Shown one piece after another: positions 24,570-37,318 of a DNA stretch of 64,000 nucleotides. The translations under genes were made by a program, and so were the position numbers. The notes beneath the pieces were generated by a model. The model was given only the letters and a program-made list of their open reading frames with translations, searched no databases and was not told the origin of the DNA. This stretch comes from Eretmocerus hayati (Eukaryota > Arthropoda > Insecta > Hymenoptera > Aphelinidae), in the NCBI GenBank assembly GCA_029851415.1, contig CM056744.1, positions 99,481,338 through 99,545,337 of the forward strand. Reading direction: 5' to 3'. The stretch's first letter is position 1; the number at the start of each line of letters is the position of its first letter.

Positions 24570-27031
24570 CTTGAGTGAGACACAGAGTATACAACCATCC
24601 AGAAAGGAGAAGCGCCTCTATACAGATTGTATATACCATACATATACTATGTTAGGCTATCAGGTGGGGTTCTCCCGCCTCTTGAGCGCGCGATTTTTTT
24701 TTTTTTTTTTTTCACCAGCCAGTACATCACATCATCATTGGGTGGGGATACTATATCACCTGCATGACTCTTATAGACTAACAAAACACTCATGGTCCCA
24801 TTTGCCGCAAGGCATAAAGGAGAAAGGGATATTACAGTGCCCTCCGGAAAGAATAATTTTTTTTTTTCATTTTTTTTTCAAAGTTGTACGATGACCCCGA
24901 AGCTAATTGATATTGCGAATCGAGAGTATGTAGTATGTAAAAATTTACAGACAGTAAATGTATGCCACGGAAGCTTTTTGAACTTGCCGAATGGACAATG
25001 AGTATGTAAAACAGAGTAAAAATGAGAACAAAATTGATGGTAAAAATCGATCGTTATCGATGGCAGATTGGTGACGTAAAACGTGACTCGTGGGAATTTT
25101 GAAGGATGGTTTGGTAAAAAGAGAGGTTTGGATTTTTAGTTTGTCTAATGTGATAGTATTTTGAGAGTGGGGAGGTTATGATAGACAGCGCGGGTGATGA
25201 GTTTGAGAGAAATTTTTCGATGATGGAGATGGATACATCACGAGCTGAGAGAAAGTGTTGTAGTTTTTTATTTGGAACTTGCACCGCGTTGTTGGAATTA
25301 TGTACTGTCGTGTAATATGCTGGTTTGATTACAGGATCTATTGGATAATGGAGACCACTTTTGTTTTTTCAGAGAATTATTTTTTCATTGCCGTGTGAAA
25401 AGCAGTAACAAATCTTTTCTTCGTAAGCGCTTTTTTCAAACCGAAAAATTAATATTGTATTGGATAATATTTACCCATTTTTTGAGAATTTTTTTGGATA
25501 GTGATATTTGATGAGAAGAAATGTTCAGACTTCTAAGGTTGAAAATACGATATGCGGTTATCATCAGGAACTTGTAGACAATTTTTAATACTCAGGAAGT
25601 GTCAAAATCAACACCGTGGTAAGAGACTACTCACGTAATGTTATAGTGACCGTAATTTCAAATTTGAAAAACGCATCATCTTATTCACACATAACGCTGG
25701 TTGGGCTAATTTGACCCCTGCATCTTTTCCTTGATTTTCTAAATCACGTAATATATCTATGTGGGTGCGTATCCTACCAATGAAATAATTTTGAAATTGC
25801 TGTTTCCGGTGACCTCATTTGAGGAAAATCATACGGGAAAATTTTTGCTAGCAACAACCGCAATAAAAAAAAACAAAACCCAAACTCATATCCCAGTTCC
25901 CGTGAGACTACTTTTCACCCGAGACAATCCATAAATTTATAAATATTTCTGATCGATCAAACGTGTCGAAATCGGCAACATTCTTCCCCGGAACTCCATA
26001 ACAATACGTCAATAACCTCCCCCATCCATAAAGGTATTGCCTATTCAAAATATTCACGACTTGGCATTGTATACTACAAGATGACTGAATAATTTCTGGC
26101 TCTCCGATCGTCTCTCGCGAGAAGAATCAGTCTCGGGCGTGTAATTGCCGGACTCTATCCTCGCATCATCAATTTGTAAGAACACAAAATGCATAAATAA
26201 TATACAACACCGATGCTTTGAATGAGAAAGTGAAATTCGCGCTTGGCGATCGTTAAGATTTTTACTGCGTGTCTAAAAATTTTTTTTCGACGCGTCGAGG
26301 GGCATATAGGCTTAGCCACAAAATGATCGTGTAGCTCATTTATTATCACCACAATTGGTAAAGAAATCTTTTTCGCAAGGACGTATTTCATGTTTTGAAT
26401 CTCAGTCATTCTTTTTTTACAGAGCCTTACTCATCTGTCATAACCCCACCTAAGTTAGTTGTATGTGAGCGACGTCGAGCACCTGTTTATTTGATCGAAA
26501 TAATTAGTTCACAGAATACTCAGAAGGTTAGATATTAGACTGAAATAAATTTTGAACTCATTGGCATCACGATGCACACTGTGCTAGAATCTATAAAGAG
26601 TTTAAAATACTCGTATCAAGTAAAAACTGACCATTTATCATCCTATGACAGAATACCAAATCACCATGTTTGGATAGAAACGAAATCAACCCTGGTACAA
26701 ATTTAATAATTTTTTCTTGACACATATGGCCAGTAGCAATGCTATTTGGCGTGTTGTTGTCCAAAAAATATTCACCATCCCTACCAGGGATGTTTGTATC
26801 ACAATACCAATTTTTCTCACATTCTTTAGCTTAAAATTTATTTGAAAATGGAGAAGGAGTAGGAAATATAACAGTCAGCCGTAACAAAATTGTTGGTATT
26901 TACAATTCAAAACAGAACCTTGAGGGAACCAGAGAGGAATCAGTTCCAACTGTGTGAAAGTGCTTATCATGAAACAAGCGAGCTCCGGCCGAGTCTATTG
27001 ATCTGATCCCGAGAAAGTAACGACAAGATAC
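24570..27031. other. No gene seen
   Basis: Contains a run of 18 T at about 24693-24710 and further T tracts near 24856. Short frames only. No exon, repeat family or RNA gene was recognised. Confidence 0.45.
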
Positions 27032-27306
27032 TAGGGCTGGGGCTCTTTTATCCTGATTTTCAAATGATCCAAACTATCCAGATATCTGGATATCCGGGTT
27101 CGACAAAGAATCCGGACGGATCCAGCTATCCGGATATTTGGATCCTGTGAATTTTACACAAGAATTGAGTTACGTATCGGTACTATCATGGAACAGATTT
27201 GAGAATCTAGATGCTATCCAAAAATCGGGATCCAGTCCGGATAGTCGAATACTATCCAGATAGTTGGATCCACAAGTATCCGAATCCACGGATATTTCCA
27301 GCCCTA
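27032..27306. mobile_element. Short element with TAGGGCTGG termini and ATCCGGAT interior
   Basis: The left end is TAGGGCTGGGGCTCTTTTAT and the right end is TATTTCCAGCCCTA. The interior is a chain of ATCCGGAT-like palindromes and TTTGGATCC words, partly inverted with respect to each other. It is the same family as 176-325. It has no coding capacity. Confidence 0.7.
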
Positions 27307-27474
27307 TGTACAAGATACCGTTAAAATACTGCGAGAAAAATATTCAAGTACTGTTGTCTTGAGATAATTTTAAAAGTGGGATTTAGATGTACCTCATAAG
27401 TCGGTCATGATACTGGTGAAGTACGGCAAATGTACCGCACACGTACCGATTAAGTATTGAATGAGTTACGCATA
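27307..27474. other. Flank of the foldback element
   Basis: Contains several loose TACTG/GTACCG words (for example GAAGTACGGCAAATGTACCG). Similar words recur after the foldback element at 29990-30330 and 31130-31180, which suggests an older degenerate repeat that the foldback entered. Confidence 0.35.
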
Positions 27475-27834
27475 GTCCGGTCTCCGGCCGACCTTTTGTT
27501 GGTCTGTTGGCCTCCAGCGAGGTGACAATTTGGCTGGATAAGAGCCAAAATTACAAGAAATTACCGCCAAAGGTGGACACTCTACGTGTGGTACAAGCTG
27601 AGATATGGATTTTTTAAATAATTAATTTGTAAGCGTTATATGTCCGTTATCCTCCAGTGGCCACCCTATGCTCATTTGAAAGCTCACGAAACGTATATTG
27701 AGATGGAAAGAAGGTGGACAGTCCTAGTGTGGTCGGAATTGGGGTATCGAGGGCCTAAAGGTCAAATGTTTAGGTCAAAATGGCGAAAATGACGATTTTT
27801 CGCGTATAACTCAGAAATGATGCACCTAATCGAA

Positions 27835-28270
27835 ATTTTACATCAGTACTTTTTTGTTCATCTTGTTAAGATCTTGAAATTTGTATTCGGGTAATTTTTC
27901 TCAGAAATGCGTCATTTCTGAGATAATGGCGTTGCAAGTTGTGAAAAGTAGACGCTCAGACCTCCTGATACGTACAAGTCAAGAGCGGCGCACTTGGTCA
28001 AAATTTTACATCAGTACTCTTTTGTTCGTCTTGTCAAGATCTTCAAATTTTTATTCGAAAAATTTTTCTCAGAAATGCGTCATTTCTGAGATAATGGCGT
28101 TGCGAGTTGTCAGGATAAGACGTTGAGATCTCCGGATACGTACAACTCAAGAACGACGCACTTGACCAAAATTCAATATCAGTACTCATTTACTATTCAT
28201 GTATTTTGAGATCTTCAAATCTGTATACGAATCTTTTTCCTCAAAATCGGATAATTTTTAAGGTATGAAC
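27835..28270. repeat. Tandem units of about 165 bp in the left arm
   Basis: About 2.6 units, each running from a TACATCAGTACT word through AAGATCTT and a central palindrome to a GAGCGGCGCACTTGGTCAA-like end. The palindrome is CAGAAATG-CGT-CATTTCTG at 27899-27923 and 28067-28091, with a more decayed form at 28239-28263. Confidence 0.85.
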
Positions 28271-28507
28271 ATTATTAGTTGCGGGTATTAATCGTACCAG
28301 ACGCTTTTTTGTGTACATATGGAGATTGATGCGATAGAACGTTATTCTATGTTTGTTCTTTTTTGTTAACGTTATAAGATTTCAGTCTCGAAATCTCTGA
28401 TTTTTCGAAATAAAATGAGTCCCTATTGAGAGGGTACTTATATTTATTCATATGTCGAATTTGTACCGTACATAACTGAAACAGTGAAATATTTCTATCG
28501 TACAAAA

Positions 28508-28740
28508 TTACCATCGTTCCTCATCACTTTCATCGGTAGCATACATATCGAAGTCACTCAAATCACCATCAGAATCACCACTGACCTCATCCTCATTGCG
28601 ATCATCGTCGTCATGAAGGACATCTATTACTTTTTCTGGAGACGGATTACCATCAAACCACACAAATCCAGGCTCTCTCCGTTGTCGGTCCAGCCACATC
28701 GATTCCACGCTTCTATACCCACGATGCAAAGGACATTCGA
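28508..28740 (-). pseudogene. Captured coding exon with acidic C-terminus, unassigned
   Basis: The minus strand encodes about 77 residues up to a TAA at 28508-28510. An amino part with ECPLHRGYRSVESMWLDRQR and PGFVWFDGNPSP is followed by a strongly acidic tail (HDDDDRNEDEV … TDESDEERW). Codon choice and composition are unlike the AT-rich flanks. Upstream, the frame ends at a stop within arm-like sequence, and a CTAG|CAGG acceptor-like site lies in between, so it resembles a last exon. It may be the remnant of the transposase of the autonomous relative, or a host gene piece trapped between the arms. I do not recognise the protein. Confidence 0.5.
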
Positions 28741-28769
28741 GGCGCCTGCTAGCCCCAATTGATAATGTT

Positions 28770-29390
28770 CATACCTCAAAAATTATACGATTTTGAGGAA
28801 AAAGATTCGAATACAGATTTAAAGATCTCAAAATACATGAATAGTAAATGAGTACTGATATTGAATTTTGGTCAAGTGCGTCGTTCTTGAGTTGTACGTA
28901 TCCGGAGATCCCAACGTCTTATCCTGACAACTCGCAACGCCATTATCTCAGGAATGACGCATTCCTGAGAAAAATTACCCGAATACAAATTTCAAGATCT
29001 TGACAAGACAAACAAAAATGTACTGATGTAAAATTTTGACCAAGTGCGCCGTTCTTGAGTTGCACGTATCAGGAGGTCTGAGCGTCTACTTTTCTCAACT
29101 CGCAACGCCATTATCTCAGAAATGACGCATTTCTGAGAAAAATTACTCGAATAAAAATTTCAAGATCTTGACAAGACGAACAAAAGAGTACTGATGTAAA
29201 ATTTTGACCAAGTGCGCCGTTCTTGAGTTGTACGTATCAGGAGGTCTGAGCGTCTACTTTTCACAACTCGCAACGCCATTATCTCAGAAATGACGCATTT
29301 CTGAGAAAAATTACTCGAATACAAATTTCAAGATCTTAACAAGATAAACAAAAAAGTACTGATGTAAAATTTCGATTAGGTGCATCGTTT
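28770..29390. repeat. Tandem units of about 165 bp in the right arm
   Basis: Inverted counterpart of the left array with about four units. The central palindromes are at 28774-28798, 28946-28970, 29114-29138 and 29282-29306. Two of them carry paired changes that keep the palindrome (see findings). Confidence 0.85.
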
Positions 29391-29732
29391 CTGAGTTATA
29401 CGCGGAAAATCGTCATTTTCGCCATTTTGACCCAAAAATTTGACCTTTTGGCCCTCAATACCTCAATTCCGACCACTTTAGGACTGTCCACCTTCTTTCC
29501 ATCTCAATATACGTTTCGTGAGCTTCCAAATGAGCATAGGGTGGCCACTGGAGGATAACGGACATATAACGCTTACAAATTAATTATTTTAAAAATCCAT
29601 ATCTCAGCTTGTACCACACGTAGAGTGTCCACCTTTGGCGGTAATTTCTTGTAATTTTGGCTCTTATCCAGTCAAATTGTCACCTCGCTGGAGGCCAACA
29701 GACCAACAAAAGGTCGGCCGGAGACCGGACTA

Positions 29733-32700
29733 GCAGTAGAAGAACCATATGACTCTCGTTATGATATGTTCTGCTGAAGTACATTATAATACTACAAACA
29801 TTCCAACGAAAGAATACAAAATATAATATCACATTATCAAGTACAGACGAGTGTTTATATATTTCGACTGACCAATATTTCAAATGAACCACCAGAATGC
29901 TTGTTCGGTGCTAAAAACTAAGCTAAGCGGGTCATTTATTTCGTCCACCTTCATCGGTACTTTCATAAGTGTCATAAAACTTGACCAATGCTCTCGCAGT
30001 ATGCCGATAGAATCTTCTCAGAACTTTCGCAGTGATTGATCAGTACCATAATAAGGTTTTGGAGCACTCGTGGAGTATCTCAACTCAACAGTAGGTCTCT
30101 GCCAATAGCTGTTGCGCTGAGATACCTTGTGTAGAAAACTGTACGAGTAAGGTATTCTGAAGGAACCAAACAAATTTCAATTTGATGCTGATCAAGTACT
30201 GCAAAAGTACTGTTTGTTATGACGATGAACTATTCCTGATACGATCGAGTGCTACAAGGTAACTAAATATCTGGTGCCATTGTGTTGAACGAAAAAGTGC
30301 ATCATTGTTGAATCAAGTGTAATGCTTGGATACTGAAACTATACTGATGCTAATGCTCTGTAAGTGTCATTTAAGGTCAGTCCAGAATCCCCGCAGAACT
30401 GCAACCAGACACGCACCGGCGTACTTTCAGGATGCGGCTGCATGCAACGATTCTGAGAGCGAAATTATTGTTTATACGCTTTTATTGGTATTGAATGAGT
30501 TGCCCAGACCGTATCGCGCTTTTGAAATATTATATGACGATACCATGCAAAGTTTCATGGCATTTCGTTCATTACAAATTGAGAAAAACTTGAACGGAGT
30601 ATTGGGTGAGACAGAGCGCATCCTCACCTTTTCCGATTTATTCCTCAATATCAAAACAGTTTTGGCCAATATTAGATAGTAACGCGCCTGTGGATTGGAA
30701 TTTCCTATCGAATGAGCCCTCCCGCGTCCAGAAATTCTGCATCTATTGAAGGAGTCTGAGCATCGAGCAGTATGACTTGCCCAGTGGATCGAAAAATTAC
30801 GATTTTCTCGAGATATATCATGGGCGTCAAACAACTCACTCGAATTTTGGATCGGAAATGTGAGATTGAAATGCTATGGGGTAAAAAGTTGTCTCATAAT
30901 CTCCCAACACATATGCAGTGCGATCAAAGCGCCATTTATAGGGTGAAAGATCCGGATGCTCTCCTGACGGGCCTCAACGAAGAGCACTGTAGAAAACTTC
31001 ATTATTTGGTCATGCCATGCGAGCAATTTAAGATTATTTACAATAAAATGTTGCTGAGATACTGACTAATGATTCAGATGCCTGGTAATGTGCGGAATAC
31101 TTGAAAAAAAATACTCAAATCACGTCATGGTACCGATGGAGTACCGCAAAAGTACTGTAAGGATATCGCCGAGATACTGCTGAAATGCATATGAGTCATT
31201 TCACACTAAACGGACCTACGGAAAAGAGTCATGTCTGGAGTTGTTCTCTTAGCACCCTTATTCAATTTTGTGGTACAAAATATGAACTTTTTGCCGACTA
31301 TGACATCCCATTGGACCCCATAAGAATTTCCCAGGTGTCTGGAACGCATCTTGATTTATTCTTTTGAACTATCTCCATCCAGGAAATTCGGTTTTTTTTT
31401 TTAATGAAATATATATTTCTCGGATCCCATTGGTGATAAGGAAATACGGTCTGCGATACCTAAAAAATTCTTATGGGGCCCCGTAGGTGGTGAATAGTTT
31501 ATACTTTTGAATCTTTTATTGAATTAAACCTTATTGAGAAAGTTAAAAAACAACCCGAGACATATTTCTTTTCCTTAGGTCTGTTCCGTGTGGAATTACT
31601 CACATATAAAATATGTACAATTTGGTATAAGAAGCACTGAGGTGCCCCGTGGCTGGTTTTTACAACCCGCCAAAACCATGCAGAGTCATGTATTTTTATT
31701 ATAGCGCTGGAAGCAAATAAAATCATCAAGGCCGGCATGATCCCCTGGCAATATTGGTGTGCTCTCAGACTCATACTCTTAGTTAGGATCTTCATTGCTG
31801 AAAGCCTAAGTTTGAATTTCAGTCAGTATTAATATGAATTTTCATAAGTGCCTTTACGGTGTGACTTCAATACCGTAAAATGAACTCAGATAAGTAGGTT
31901 GAGAATGAATTGATGAAAAAAAGTTTGGATATTTCTTTTCGGTTCGAAAATGTAGACTTGGCAGGATTCAATCAAAATAGTGAATTTCGCACCGAGTTTA
32001 CGAGGTTATGGCTTGCTTCCGAGCGATTCGTTTTTGGCCCGACGGGCAGGCGAGGGTCGAAATAATCGCTCGAAAGTGAGGAACTTCATGAGCGAGACGC
32101 GAAAGTTATTCTTCGCAATTTTGTAAGCATCCAAACATTGGAAAATCGCGAAAAATATTTTCTTCCATCAGCTGTGCAGAAAAGGGCCATTTTTGCTCGA
32201 AATTTTGACTTTTCCACTGGGGCGGGGTGGTTTCCGTTTTTAAGCGATGATTCCGACCCTCGCTAAGGGTCGACTCGGATAAATATCGCTCGAGCGGCGG
32301 AAACCAACATTCTTGCCCTAATATAGAAATGTACTATTTGGTAGTAGAGTATCACATCTTCCAATAACATGTACGTAGACCTTCGTGAGACTTCAAATGT
32401 TACGAACAAAATACTAACTGAATTCTGGGTCAGTTCCTCTGATAAAATCTTCTCTGCGTGAGATAAAAACCAAAGTAGCCCAAACAAAAGAAACTTATCC
32501 ATATTGATGATGCCCACCTCCACTGTACGGAATTTTTTTGTAATTACAACAAGAAGGCATCCAGTTAAATATAGAAAATATGCCGGAATCACAGTAGTAA
32601 CTATCTTCATGATCGATCAAGTGTAAAAATACGTGTTTAGCGTAAAATACGAGCGATTCTTGATCTCAAGATCAATCGGCATCTCTCGCCAAGTTCACGA

Positions 32701-35117
32701 GTGGCGCACCGCTTAAGAACCTTGCTCACCATATCCTGTAGGACGATGGATATTGTAAATGCACCTTATATTGATAAGAATCACATACACTATGAAGATC
32801 GTAAATCTTTCCCTCTGCTTACGTAAGACCCTTTTTTTTCTTAAAATACGGTTGCGTGAATCGGCTATTACCGATTTCAGCTTACGAAAGACTATACAAA
32901 GGGTTCACTATTAAATATATTATATTTATGACAAGGATTATGACTGTTGTTAATCGTCGCGGTAGTTTTGAAGTTTAATGTTTGATAATTGTAAGGTCCG
33001 GATGAGGAAAGTTTTGAAAAAAGACTATCCGTAAGTCTGATGTGTTACGTTGATTCTTGCAAAAGGTGTGGAAAGTTTTATGCTATGAGATAAATGAGTG
33101 CCGCTCTAATGAAGACTAGAGGCCACGATGAGATTTATGGAAGCTTTTCCAATGAGAAATTTCGACGTTGACAAATGCCGTATTTGTACTATACATCAGA
33201 CGTATTCCGTCTCCGTGTGGAGGACTCATTTTCGTTGCATCATAGAGGGGGTTCGAGAGTGTTGATACAGTTTTCCGAAGACTTGAGAGATTTGATATTG
33301 TTTCATGGCGATTAATCAAAATCCTTCTCTTTCTCAACGAATCTGAAGTAAGGAAGTTCAGGTTTGCCATCCGTCAAATTCCATTTCGAATGATCACTGT
33401 CAAAAAGAATAGTTTATTTTATGGAATAATTCGACAAAACTTTTGATGCTGTTTTTCATCATTCGACCAGTTTCTACGTGCATTTGGTTGCAGGTTGTCC
33501 ATTAATTACGTAATATGGGAAATTTTCCTACGTTCAGACCAGTCGCCCGTTCTGCTCAAGTTTTTTTTTTCCTGAGATCAATATCGTCGGTTATGTGATT
33601 AATGAACAGCCCTTCCATGTTCGATCTTTCCTCAAGAGTGTTCTATAATTTCGTTCCAAAGGATGCCGTTTTTTCTCAAACTGCGATTTCTTCGCTCGCC
33701 GATTCGTGAGGTTTCACTGAGTTCTTTTACTCTAATATCCGTTGTTCTGAATGTTATTTTTCAACTCAGAGGGCGATAGAAATACTACCTTTTTGATACG
33801 TTGTGCATAAAATGTGTACTTTGAGCACAGTTTGCCGAGTTTTGATCATATTTTCTCAAAAAGCATAATTTGACACAAGAGTGTGAAACCTACTTTTAGA
33901 CTCTTACTTCCCTGATATAGATCGATTGTTATCATGGAGATGTAAGAAACCATGAAACGTGGATTCAAAGCCTCTTCAAGCAATTTTATAGCATCTTTAC
34001 TATTTTTCAAAGTCTAAGTATACGAGAAATGAAAAAGTGGAGGTCTGCCCAATTCAACTGCACCTTTGAGGCTTCAGTTAAAACGATCAAATTTATCGAA
34101 ATCTTGTGAAAAAGAAAATTTCCAAGTCAACTTCTCAAAATTCAAGAAACTTCCAATAAACCTTGAGACAAATACAATTTTTCTGAAACAAGCCGACAAT
34201 TAAAGTAATTTCAAGTGTTTACCATTTAATACGTTTCCGGTAAACTTCGGAGAATTCTCAATCGTTCAAATAATTCGACAACCGAATTCCAATGTGCTTC
34301 TTGAAACGACAAAATACGCTGAAAAATCATTACCAATCTTCCAGTTACGAATGGATACCTTCTCATGTTCATAGTAAGGCAAAATAAGTGTGTACCCTAA
34401 CAACTCATTTGAAAAAGAGTATAATAAGACTCAAGCTCAAGACAAATATACTGACCTCAAAGATTCACTCTCGCTCTTTATTGCACGACTTGAGTGGCTA
34501 ATTTTAAAAAAGGAGCCACTCGTGTTCGCAAACTTCATGTAATAGCATCTTTGGCGAGACAACTTGTCAGAGAATCATCTCGATCAACAGGACGTTATAA
34601 TGCCAAGAGTCCAAGAATCTCATCATTCTTGAATGCGACAATTTAACTTTCTCGAGTAAGATGAAATTGACTATTTTGTAATCTGACGTAATGTACTGGA
34701 TGCAGACTGGCTCACGTTATTATCGTATCCATGTATTTGAGATGTATTATACATCTTGTCGAGATTGGGATGATTCGCGTTCTTTCGTTGCATCATAGCA
34801 TCAGGAAGATCATGGCATTTTTCATCAAGGCGAAGAAATCTTTGCAACTGAGGTCTTTCTTTGGTGACTCGATTACCACTTGATTCAGGATCGCAACTAA
34901 TTTGTTGAAGATTTTTGATTGGAGGAAAGGCATGTTACCCTCAGGGTAACGAATTTTGCAGGAAAGTTGTACGAGTGAAAGTCTTTGGAGGGCTATTTTG
35001 TGTTTGAAATTGTTCCTGGTGTGAATTATGTCTTACATATGGATGAGAAGGGTTGTGTTATAACAATCTACAGATAAATGATGCAGTAAAGCGAGCTCAA
35101 GAGTTGAATGGTAAATG
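29733..35117. other. Mostly featureless stretch
   Basis: Plus-strand frames at 30326-30679 and 30772-31065 are 117 and 97 codons long but have no clear family match. A short inverted pair surrounds 31990-32306: GAGCGATT and GCGAGGGTCG words against CCGACCCTCGC and CGCTCGAGCG. Nothing else was recognised. Confidence 0.4.
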
Positions 35118-35976
35118 ATTATGAGTCATTCTGGAGCAAGCTGGACAAAACCGTCTCCAGGGGGGTCTGGGAAAAATTCGCAAAAATATTTTTCTATTAG
35201 TACTATGTTGAAAGAGTACGGAAAATTTTTTTTTCAGATTTTTTTGGCCCCCCGCCCTGTGGGCCCCAGGGCCCATGAAAGGGCCATTTTAGGCCCTTTT
35301 TTAGCCTATTCTGGAAAAATCATAGTTCCAACGCAATTCAACATTTTGCAACGTGCGTGGGCGCATTTTTCTCGTCAAGACTAGTATTTTTGAAAAAAAA
35401 ATTGTCTAAGACCACTTAATGAGCCTGACGACTTCTGCAAGCTATTCATTGAGAGCAAATTTTAGCGATTTTTGGGCATGCTTCAAAGTGATGTAGCTCC
35501 CACTAGACATGTGATAATCGACTTTTACAAGTGGTCATTTTAAAGGTCTTGAAGATACCTACAATTTGCCCACTTGTGAGAGTCAATTATCGCACTTTTT
35601 GTTGGAGTTACAGTCGATACAAGTTGAGATACTTACGAAAAAATCGAAAATTCAGGACTCGATTCCAAAAATATATCTCAATTTTTTTTCTCACCAAACT
35701 TGTGCGAAAATGTTCTTTGAGGTATCTACGTTCAGTGGAAAAAATTTGGCGGAGGTTAATTTTTTTAATTTTTTTTGCCGAGCGTTACAAAATGCCGCAT
35801 TTCGTGAATTTCGCAAAAATGGCATCTTTGATCACGGTCACACATGCTCCAATCTGGACTGATGTGCACCAGTCTGTATGAAAGTACTCCCCAAAGTACT
35901 CTCAAGTACGTGTAAGAAGTTGCGGGGACGAGCCTCGAGCCAGGAGCGAGCTGTAGGTTCTATTTACCGTGTCAAT

Positions 35977-36627
35977 AAAAAAAGGTTAGAAAAAATGGAT
36001 TTTTTACGATACGCTTTTATTCACAGCTCTAATATTTTTCTCAACAACTAAAAAGCATAAAATAATCTGAAATTCCATCAGTCAGCGCAGTTCATTTTGA
36101 GAAAAATCTTATGACATGCCGTTGCCTACACCTGTTATCTCAAAAAATAATTGTTGAATTCGGTGTTCATCTATCTCTCGGGGATCCCTCTCAACCCATC
36201 ATGATGAATCTCGGAGAACATTCACTGTACCATAATTACAGATGATAAAAGCGTGGCGTGCTGAGCTTCCGGGCAAGAAGTGCATGATCTATGGACATTT
36301 TCTCATTAGCAATCGAGAATCTGAATCATGGGAAAATATCACTCCACGCTTTCATCATCTGTAATTATAGTACAGTGAATGTTCTCCGAGATTCATCATG
36401 ATGGGTTGAGAGGGATCCCCGAGAGATAGATGAACACCGAATTCAACAATTATTTTTTGAGATAACAGGTGTAGGCAACGGCATGTCATAAGATTTTTCT
36501 CAAAATGAACTGGGCTGACTGATGGAATTTCAGATTATTTCATGCTTTTTAGTTGTTGAGAAAAATATTAGAGCTGTGAATAAAAGCGTATCGTAAAAAA
36601 TCCATTTTTTCTAACCTTTTTTTATTT
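35977..36627. mobile_element. Nested hairpin 1, arms about 280 bp, nearly identical
   Basis: The arms at 35977-36258 and 36345-36627 differ at only a few positions by eye. Ends are AATAAAAAAAGGTTAGAAAA and its inverse. The loop of about 86 bp is unique (CTTCCGGGCAAGAAGTGC). End sequence resembles nested hairpin 2, so both belong to one family. No coding capacity. Confidence 0.9.
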
Positions 36628-36924
36628 TATATTTTTTAGTCGGATGGTTATGCGTAAAGCATATCCGTGTCACTAAAAAAATATGAAATTGTAATAACCG
36701 TAGTCATCTCATCTCGAGAGCCTGTGTGTGCGCGCGCCGCCAGCTGCCAGCAAAAATGCATCGAAAATGACGTATGGATTACCAAGCCCTGCAGTAGAGT
36801 TTGGTTTGGTTGTTTAGCCAACCCTGGGCCGCTTTCGGTCTTTTGCTGCACGGAGTGGAAACGCGCGGCTGATGCATGTTAGGTTAGGGTGCACGAGAAA
36901 GGCGGAGAGAGAGAGAGAGAGTCA

Positions 36925-37194
36925 AAATAAAAAGGTTAAAAAATATTTTAGAGATCGCTTTTATGGGTGTGAAAATTATTAAGAGTAAAGTATTTAAAAA
37001 AAGAAGTTTGAAAAATATCAACTTTTTGAACACCACACGCCGGTGCATGTCCCTTGTATGGTACCCCACGCTTTTACGGTGTGTGGTGTTCAAAAAGTTG
37101 ATATTTTTCAAACTTCTTTTTTAAAATACTTTACTCTCAATAATTTTCACACCCATAAAAGCGATCTCTAAAATATTTTTTAACCTTTTTATTT
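36925..37194. mobile_element. Nested hairpin 2, arms about 114 bp
   Basis: The arms at 36925-37038 and 37080-37194 begin AAATAAAAAGGTTAAAAAAT and are nearly perfect inverses. The loop is about 40 bp (CGGTGCATGTCCC … CCCCACGCTTTTAC). A GA-rich run (36903-36921) precedes it. Confidence 0.9.
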
Positions 37195-37318
37195 CCTTTC
37201 TTTTAGTGAAAGTAGTTTTTGATGTACCGAATCTTGAAGTTCAATAGTGGCTCAAATTATCACTTGATCCAAGTTTTGATTTCGTGGTTTGGATGTGATC
37301 TGTGATTCGCTACTCATG

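Larger units (their letters stand above)
27475..29730. mobile_element. Foldback element with arms of about 0.8-1.0 kb
   Basis: The left arm (27475-28270) and the right arm (28770-29730) are inverted copies. The ends read GTCCGGTCTCCGGCCGACC and its reverse complement, and TA lies on both sides (27473-27474, 29731-29732). Each arm contains a unique outer part (GTCCGTTATCCTCCAGTGGC) and an inner array of about 165-bp tandem units. The short centre holds a captured coding exon (28508-28740). No complete transposase is present, so the element is non-autonomous. The TA could be either a target duplication or the last bases of the terminal repeats. Confidence 0.9.

Noticed and set aside
30326..31065. 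Plus-strand frames of 117 and 97 codons with a LNELPRPYRAF phrase recalling a copia-type Gag
   Set aside because: The resemblance is limited to a few residues, there is no zinc knuckle, integrase or LTR nearby, and the frames are not continuous.
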